A stretch of 25,833 bases of DNA. It comes from an uncultured Corynebacterium sp. (GTDB lineage: Bacteria > Actinomycetota > Actinomycetes > Mycobacteriales > Mycobacteriaceae). The translations under genes were made by a program, and so were the position numbers. Within the stretch, counting starts at the first letter, position 1; every line of letters begins with the position of its first letter. Of the stretch, positions 22,601-25,833 are shown piece by piece. The notes beneath the pieces are model-generated. The model was not told the origin of the DNA and ran no database searches. It saw only the letters and a program-made list of their open reading frames with translations. The DNA lies in the NCBI RefSeq assembly GCF_946998835.1, contig NZ_CAMQAZ010000032.1:1-25833 (forward strand), in the 5' to 3' direction.

Positions 22601-24232
22601 TTAGGCCTTGGAACCACGGCGGGCGAACCATGCACCAGCTGCGACGATGGCAGCACCGATGGCAGCCAGGATGCCAACACCAGCACCACCGGTCATCGGC
22701 AGGTTAGGAGTGGTGTCGTCGGAGTTAACAACCTCGCCCTCGTTAGCACCAACCTGGACGGAAGCCAGCTGGTAAACGCGCTCCGGGGAAGTCTCGGTAG
22801 CAACCAGCTTGAACTCGAGTGCCTCCGGCAGCAGCTCCTTGCCCTTCGGAGCCTTGGTCTCAATCAGGCAGTAGTGAGACTGTTCACCCTCGACAACCTC
22901 AGCATTGTTCTCGAAGTCGTTGACGTGAAGACCAGTAATCTTGACGATACCGTCCTGGCCAGAGACGAAGGTGGTCTTAACCTCGCCGCCCTGCTGACCA
23001 TTAACCGGAGTCCAGGAATCCTTCTTGGTGGTATCAATATCGGAGCACTGCTTGCCAGCCTCCTGGCGAACAATCTGGAACTCAGCGCCTTCCAGACCGT
23101 TGCGGTCGCCATCAACCTTCTTGAACTTCAGGCCACCCCAGTAGGTCTTAACCTCCGGAGTCTCCTTCGGGGTATCGCTCTCTTCGCCACCCGGGTTGTT
23201 CTGGAATACCAGAGCCTTGTTCGGTGCGATATCGGTAGCTTCCGCGAACTCAGCCTTCAACTTGGTGGTGATAGTAACAACAACCTTGTCACCAGTACCA
23301 AGAGTCTTCGCAATGTCAGAGTTCAGATCGACATCGACATTGTTGCCCTCGAAGAACTTGCCGTCCTTATCGTTGGCTTCAGTCAGAGCCTGCTCTGCAC
23401 CGTCTGCCTTGACAATCTTGGCCTCAACCTTGGTGATTTCCAGCTTCGAGTCAATCTCGTCAGTGACCTTGAACTGGGTGCGCTCCACGTTTGGCTTCAG
23501 CTGACGAGCAGTACCTGTGACGGTGTAGACCAGATTTTCGTCACCAGCGTTCTTGTCCTTATCCGTGACAGTCTTGGTCGGCTCTTCGTCCTTGTAGTTC
23601 TTCGGGAACGCATGGACATCGTAGTTCCAGGTAGTGCCCTGAGTCTCTGCGCCTACCTGACCATTGCTGGTCATCGGAACGAAGGCAATGAACGGAACAG
23701 CCGGGTCATAGCCTTCCTTCGGGCCGGTCTCAACAACCAGGTAAGCACCGAGAGGCAGTTCCGTACCAACGTTCCACTTGCCATCCGCATCGGTCGTGCC
23801 CGTCGCAACCTCTGTCAGGACACCGTCAGGCAGACCATCCTTGAGTGCAGCACCCTGTGAGAAGTCACCGGCCTTCAGCTTCGAAGCAGCCAGCAGCCCC
23901 TCGTTAGTGGTGACGTCAATGTCGGTAGCACCGTCGGCAGTCTTATTAATCTTGTACACAGTAAAGCCGACGCCCGAAAGCTTTTCGCCACCGTTGGCAA
24001 TAACGTTGTCAACGTCAGCTGCAGTACCAGACGGCTGGCCTTCATCGGTCGGATTACCGAACTTGTGAATGGTGAGCGAGCCCTTGGCTGCCTTATTCAC
24101 CAGCGGGGAGTCGCCAGCAGCCTGGTTGATGGCAGTGTCCTGAGCGATAGCAACCGGAGCGGTAACGCCCATCGACAGACCAACGATTGCGGCGAATGTT
24201 ACGGAACGAGCCGTACGAGAAAACTTGTTCAC
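22601..24232 (-). CDS. spaA: SpaA-like major pilin (shaft) with LPMTG anchor
   Basis: A 543-residue shaft pilin. Signal peptide VNKFSRTARSVTFAAIVGLS to AIAQ; the pilin motif WNYDVHAFPKN (202-212), whose K211 should be the acceptor in sortase polymerisation; CnaB-like domains; a cysteine pair C396 and C455, probably a disulfide; the E-box YCLIETKAPKG (E458), which promotes isopeptide bonds; LPMTG (511-515), a hydrophobic helix and ARRGSKA. The GTG at 24232 is chosen because AAAAGGA lies 8 bp before it and the signal peptide then begins cleanly. The frame extends 16 codons further with no ribosome site. Codon use is strongly biased, as for a highly expressed gene. Confidence 0.92.
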   Translation of the reverse strand: MNKFSRTARSVTFAAIVGLSMGVTAPVAIAQDTAINQAAGDSPLVNKAAKGSLTIHKFGNPTDEGQPSGTAADVDNVIANGGEKLSGVGFTVYKINKTADGATDIDVTTNEGLLAASKLKAGDFSQGAALKDGLPDGVLTEVATGTTDADGKWNVGTELPLGAYLVVETGPKEGYDPAVPFIAFVPMTSNGQVGAETQGTTWNYDVHAFPKNYKDEEPTKTVTDKDKNAGDENLVYTVTGTARQLKPNVERTQFKVTDEIDSKLEITKVEAKIVKADGAEQALTEANDKDGKFFEGNNVDVDLNSDIAKTLGTGDKVVVTITTKLKAEFAEATDIAPNKALVFQNNPGGEESDTPKETPEVKTYWGGLKFKKVDGDRNGLEGAEFQIVRQEAGKQCSDIDTTKKDSWTPVNGQQGGEVKTTFVSGQDGIVKITGLHVNDFENNAEVVEGEQSHYCLIETKAPKGKELLPEALEFKLVATETSPERVYQLASVQVGANEGEVVNSDDTTPNLPMTGGAGVGILAAIGAAIVAAGAWFARRGSKA

Positions 24233-24386
24233 GCGAAAAATCCTTTTCAGTACGAGCGAACGAAGGATTTCTTCGCTCACTGGTTACCTGACCCACTCCA
24301 ACGCTAATCCCGAACCTTTCAAGACCAACGTTCCCAATGAATCAACACTTAGACAACTCTCAGGGAACTATCGCGGATCACGCATC

Positions 24387-24415
24387 ATCTTAATTGCAGG
24401 TAAAAAGGCTGTAAA
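24387..24415 (-). promoter_or_regulatory. candidate pilus operon promoter
   Basis: On the minus strand TTTACA (24415-24410) and TAAGAT (24392-24387) are 17 bp apart, matching consensus at 5 of 6 and 4 of 6 positions. A start near 24380 would leave a leader of about 148 nt before spaA. Confidence 0.38.
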
Positions 24416-24508
24416 TCTGATTTTTCCCTCTTCGCCAGTGCTTACGCATAGTCACATTCCCCATCCGCGTTAAGTATTTTTGATTTATTGGCCAATATGC
24501 CCAGGTCA

Positions 24509-24516
24509 CCCCCCCC
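24509..24516. repeat. eight-base C tract upstream of spaA
   Basis: An uninterrupted run of eight C (G on the pilus-coding strand) about 95 bp upstream of the candidate -35 hexamer and 277 bp upstream of the spaA start. Tracts of this kind can change length during replication. Confidence 0.85.
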
Positions 24517-24595
24517 GACACTCATTTTCCGGGCAATATTATCTCGCTATTGGTGATTCAGGATATCCCCAGAAATTACATACATCCCCACCCCT

Positions 24596-24618
24596 AAAGT
24601 GGGCTAAAACCCACCTTT
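24596..24618. other. terminator-like hairpin upstream of spaA
   Basis: AAAGTGGG and CCCACCTTT pair with one bulge around a CTAAAA loop. It has no gene immediately on either side. It could be a remnant terminator or an element bound by a regulator. Confidence 0.4.
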
Positions 24619-24815
24619 AATACTTCTAAAAATATCATTTACGCAGCGCAACAGAGTTTTCCTCGCGGAGGAGTGTCCCACCCAATAACGACTAACCCCT
24701 TTTGCTCAACCCGGCTTATCTTCCCCCTATCGCCTACCGCCCCGCCCCTGCTACCGACCACCGTAACACCCCACAGGTCCCACAACGCAGAAAAGCCCCG
24801 GACACCTTTGAACTG

Positions 24816-24861
24816 CTCCCCATTAGTTGGACTGAGAAACCAGTTACCGACTAGTGGGGAG
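24816..24861 (+). promoter_or_regulatory. hairpin that covers the orfA ribosome binding site
   Basis: CTCCCCATTAGT (24816-24827) pairs with ACTAGTGGGGAG (24850-24861) at 11 of 12 positions, and ACTG/CAGT extends the stem inside. The right arm includes GGGGAG, the Shine-Dalgarno of orfA. Transcripts entering from outside would fold and hide it, a self-limiting device known in other insertion sequences. Confidence 0.55.
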
Positions 24862-24870
24862 TTGTTTTCA

Positions 24871-25353
24871 TTGAGAGCACGAAGTTCGCTAAGTGAATAT
24901 CAGCGCGAGCAATTGGTTGAACTATTTGAGCAAGGCATGGGTTATACAGCCGCTGCCAATGCCCTTGGTGTCTCCAAGTATGCCGCCCGTATGCTCTATC
25001 GTCGGTTTAAGCTACATGGCAGGCTATGTCTTGTGGAGAAACCGACAAAGCAGCAGTACTCGTTTGAAATCAAGAAGGAAGTTGTCCAACGCTACCTTGC
25101 CGGCGAGACAAGAATGGATCTTGCCCGCGAGTTTGGCCTATCATCAGACCAGCTCGTCAAAGATTGGACCAGGACATGGCGCACAGGCGGCGATGACGCG
25201 TTGACACCGAAGCCGAAGGGCAGGCCCAAAGGCTCGGCTGCACCGAAGCGGCTTACAGAAGAAGACAAGCTGCGCCGTCAGATCGCACGGTTGGAAGCGG
25301 AAAACGCGTACTTAAAAAAATTGCGGGACTTGAGGAACCAGGGACACGCCTGA
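24871..25353 (+). CDS. IS3-family transposase OrfA
   Basis: A 160-residue DNA-binding subunit. A helix-turn-helix lies in QLVELFEQGMGYTAAANALGVSKYAARML, a second in MDLAREFGLSSDQLVKDW, and a leucine-zipper-like coiled coil (LRRQIARLEAENAYLKKL) at the end mediates multimerisation. The TTG start is chosen because GGGGAG lies 9 bp upstream and homology-like sequence begins at LRARSSLSEYQRE. The open frame continues upstream into non-coding DNA without support. Translation can shift by -1 at 25314-25320 to join OrfB. Confidence 0.88.
   Translation: MRARSSLSEYQREQLVELFEQGMGYTAAANALGVSKYAARMLYRRFKLHGRLCLVEKPTKQQYSFEIKKEVVQRYLAGETRMDLAREFGLSSDQLVKDWTRTWRTGGDDALTPKPKGRPKGSAAPKRLTEEDKLRRQIARLEAENAYLKKLRDLRNQGHA
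25314..25320 (+). other. programmed -1 frameshift site (A7)
   Basis: A-AAA-AAA is in phase with the orfA codons. Slipping one base back leads into an open frame that runs without a stop into OrfB (through EEPGTRLKVQAIVILKSHHRLEYLL). This is the usual way IS3 elements make the OrfAB transposase. Confidence 0.8.
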
Positions 25354-25391
25354 AAGTCCAGGCGATCGTCATCCTCAAGTCTCACCACCGC

Positions 25392-25805
25392 TTGGAATAT
25401 CTCCTAGAGGCAGCAGGCATGCCGAGGTCGACGTTCTTCTACCACCAGAAACGACTCAACAAGCCGGATAAACACGCCGTTCTCAAGCAAGCGATTCGGG
25501 AAAGCTTCGAACGGAACAAGCATCGCTACGGCTATAGGCGAGTCCTACTTGACCTACGCAACCAGGGCTGGGTGGTCAACCACAAACTCGTGTACAAACT
25601 CATGCGCCAGATGGGGCTTCGAGCCAAGATCCGCCAACGTAGACCTTATGTTTCCTACACCGGGACGATCAGCCGCATTGCTGACAACACACTTGACCGC
25701 AAATTCACCCCAGATAAGCCAAACACCGTCTTTGTCAGCGACGTCACCGAGTTCAGGGTCGCAGGCCGCAAGGTCTACCTGAAGTGCCCCGGGTTTTGTT
25801 CCTAG
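25392..25805 (+). pseudogene. IS3-family transposase OrfB, interrupted
   Basis: The N-terminal region (MPRSTFFYHQKR; HRYGYRRV) and the first catalytic aspartate in VFVSDVTEFRV of the rve/DDE integrase domain are present. After GRKVYL (about 25779) the family sequence ends and an unrelated KCPGFCS and stop follow. The second aspartate and the glutamate of the DDE triad are missing, so this copy cannot make an active transposase. In the cell it is most likely read through the upstream frameshift rather than from its own start. Confidence 0.85.
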
Positions 25806-25833
25806 GCGTTTGCCTTGATTTCTATTATTTCCT
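25780..25833. mobile_element. probable end of a second insertion element within orfB
   Basis: The sequence that replaces orfB begins TGAAGTGCCCCGGG, which starts with TG and is GC-rich like an insertion-sequence end. Only 54 bp are visible, with no coding evidence, so the element cannot be typed. Confidence 0.4.

Larger units (their letters stand above)
24233..24808. other. long intergenic region upstream of the pilus operon
   Basis: 576 bp with no credible gene; the open frame beginning at 24673 only becomes protein-like inside the IS element. It is AT-rich between about 24360 and 24660, where the pilus promoter should lie, and C-rich with little G from 24660 to 24808. It ends in AAAAGCCCCGG (24791-24801), which resembles the left arm of a terminator whose right arm is not present before the IS begins. 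Confidence 0.45.
24809..25779 (+). mobile_element. IS3-family insertion sequence, left part
   Basis: It begins near 24809 with TGAACTGCTCCCC, a TG-starting end typical of IS3 elements, and carries orfA and the first half of orfB with a frameshift site between them. The right end is absent: homology to transposase stops at about 25779, in the middle of orfB, where a different sequence begins. The left border is inferred from the end motif, since no second copy is available for comparison. Confidence 0.8.

Noticed and set aside
24673..24870. N-terminal extension of the IS orfA frame upstream of the element
   Set aside because: The added 66 residues are Pro/Thr-rich, have no ribosome site and cross the IS boundary; the TTG at 24871 has GGGGAG upstream.

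Overview
The window looks like a Corynebacterium chromosome, probably from a skin or mucosal commensal or opportunist. The evidence is a pilus operon in the corynebacterial order major pilin, class C sortase, base pilin, tip pilin; an Mrp antiporter whose first gene fuses the A and B subunits, as in actinobacteria; a SigC-like ECF sigma factor; and an actinobacterial Asp23/AmaP membrane cluster. The species cannot be named from the sequence alone. By eye, the housekeeping part is clearly GC-rich, while the sortase and tip-pilin region is richer in A and T.

Layout. 1-1270: a YkuE-like metallophosphoesterase and tRNA-Pro(CGG). 1681-8027: a complete six-gene mrp/mnh Na+(K+)/H+ antiporter operon (AB fusion, C, D, E, F, G), ending in a strong bidirectional terminator shared with a convergent catalase gene (8212-9741, minus). 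9742-10115: a divergent intergenic region with a nested dyad immediately upstream of a candidate catalase promoter. 10116-13338: a MacA/MacB-type exporter made of adaptor, ATPase and permease. 13467-14045: an ECF sigma factor. 14105-16970 (minus): a five-gene envelope-stress cluster of Asp23, DUF2273-like, a second Asp23-like protein with a long basic Pro/Arg repeat tail, a DUF6286-like membrane protein and AmaP. 17520-24232 (minus): the spaA-srt-spaB-spaC pilus operon. 24809 to the end: the left part of an IS3-family element whose orfB is itself interrupted near 25780, apparently by another element.

Main observations. (1) The last 72 bp of the sigma gene, including the stop codon, recur at 17359-17430 on the far side of the Asp23 cluster with 68/72 identity, followed by an intrinsic terminator that the intact sigma gene lacks. 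This looks like the displaced 3' end left when DNA inserts into a gene end and regenerates it, which would make the Asp23 operon a 3.4-kb removable module. (2) The second Asp23-like protein has an unusual tail of about 200 residues of basic Pro/Val/Arg repeats. (3) The 322-bp gap between the major pilin and sortase genes holds overlapping, mutually exclusive stem arms that could set the ratio of shaft pilin to assembly machinery. (4) An eight-C tract lies upstream of the pilin promoter region. (5) The Mrp and MacAB-like operons have structured upstream regions. All regulatory proposals are inference from sequence symmetry.
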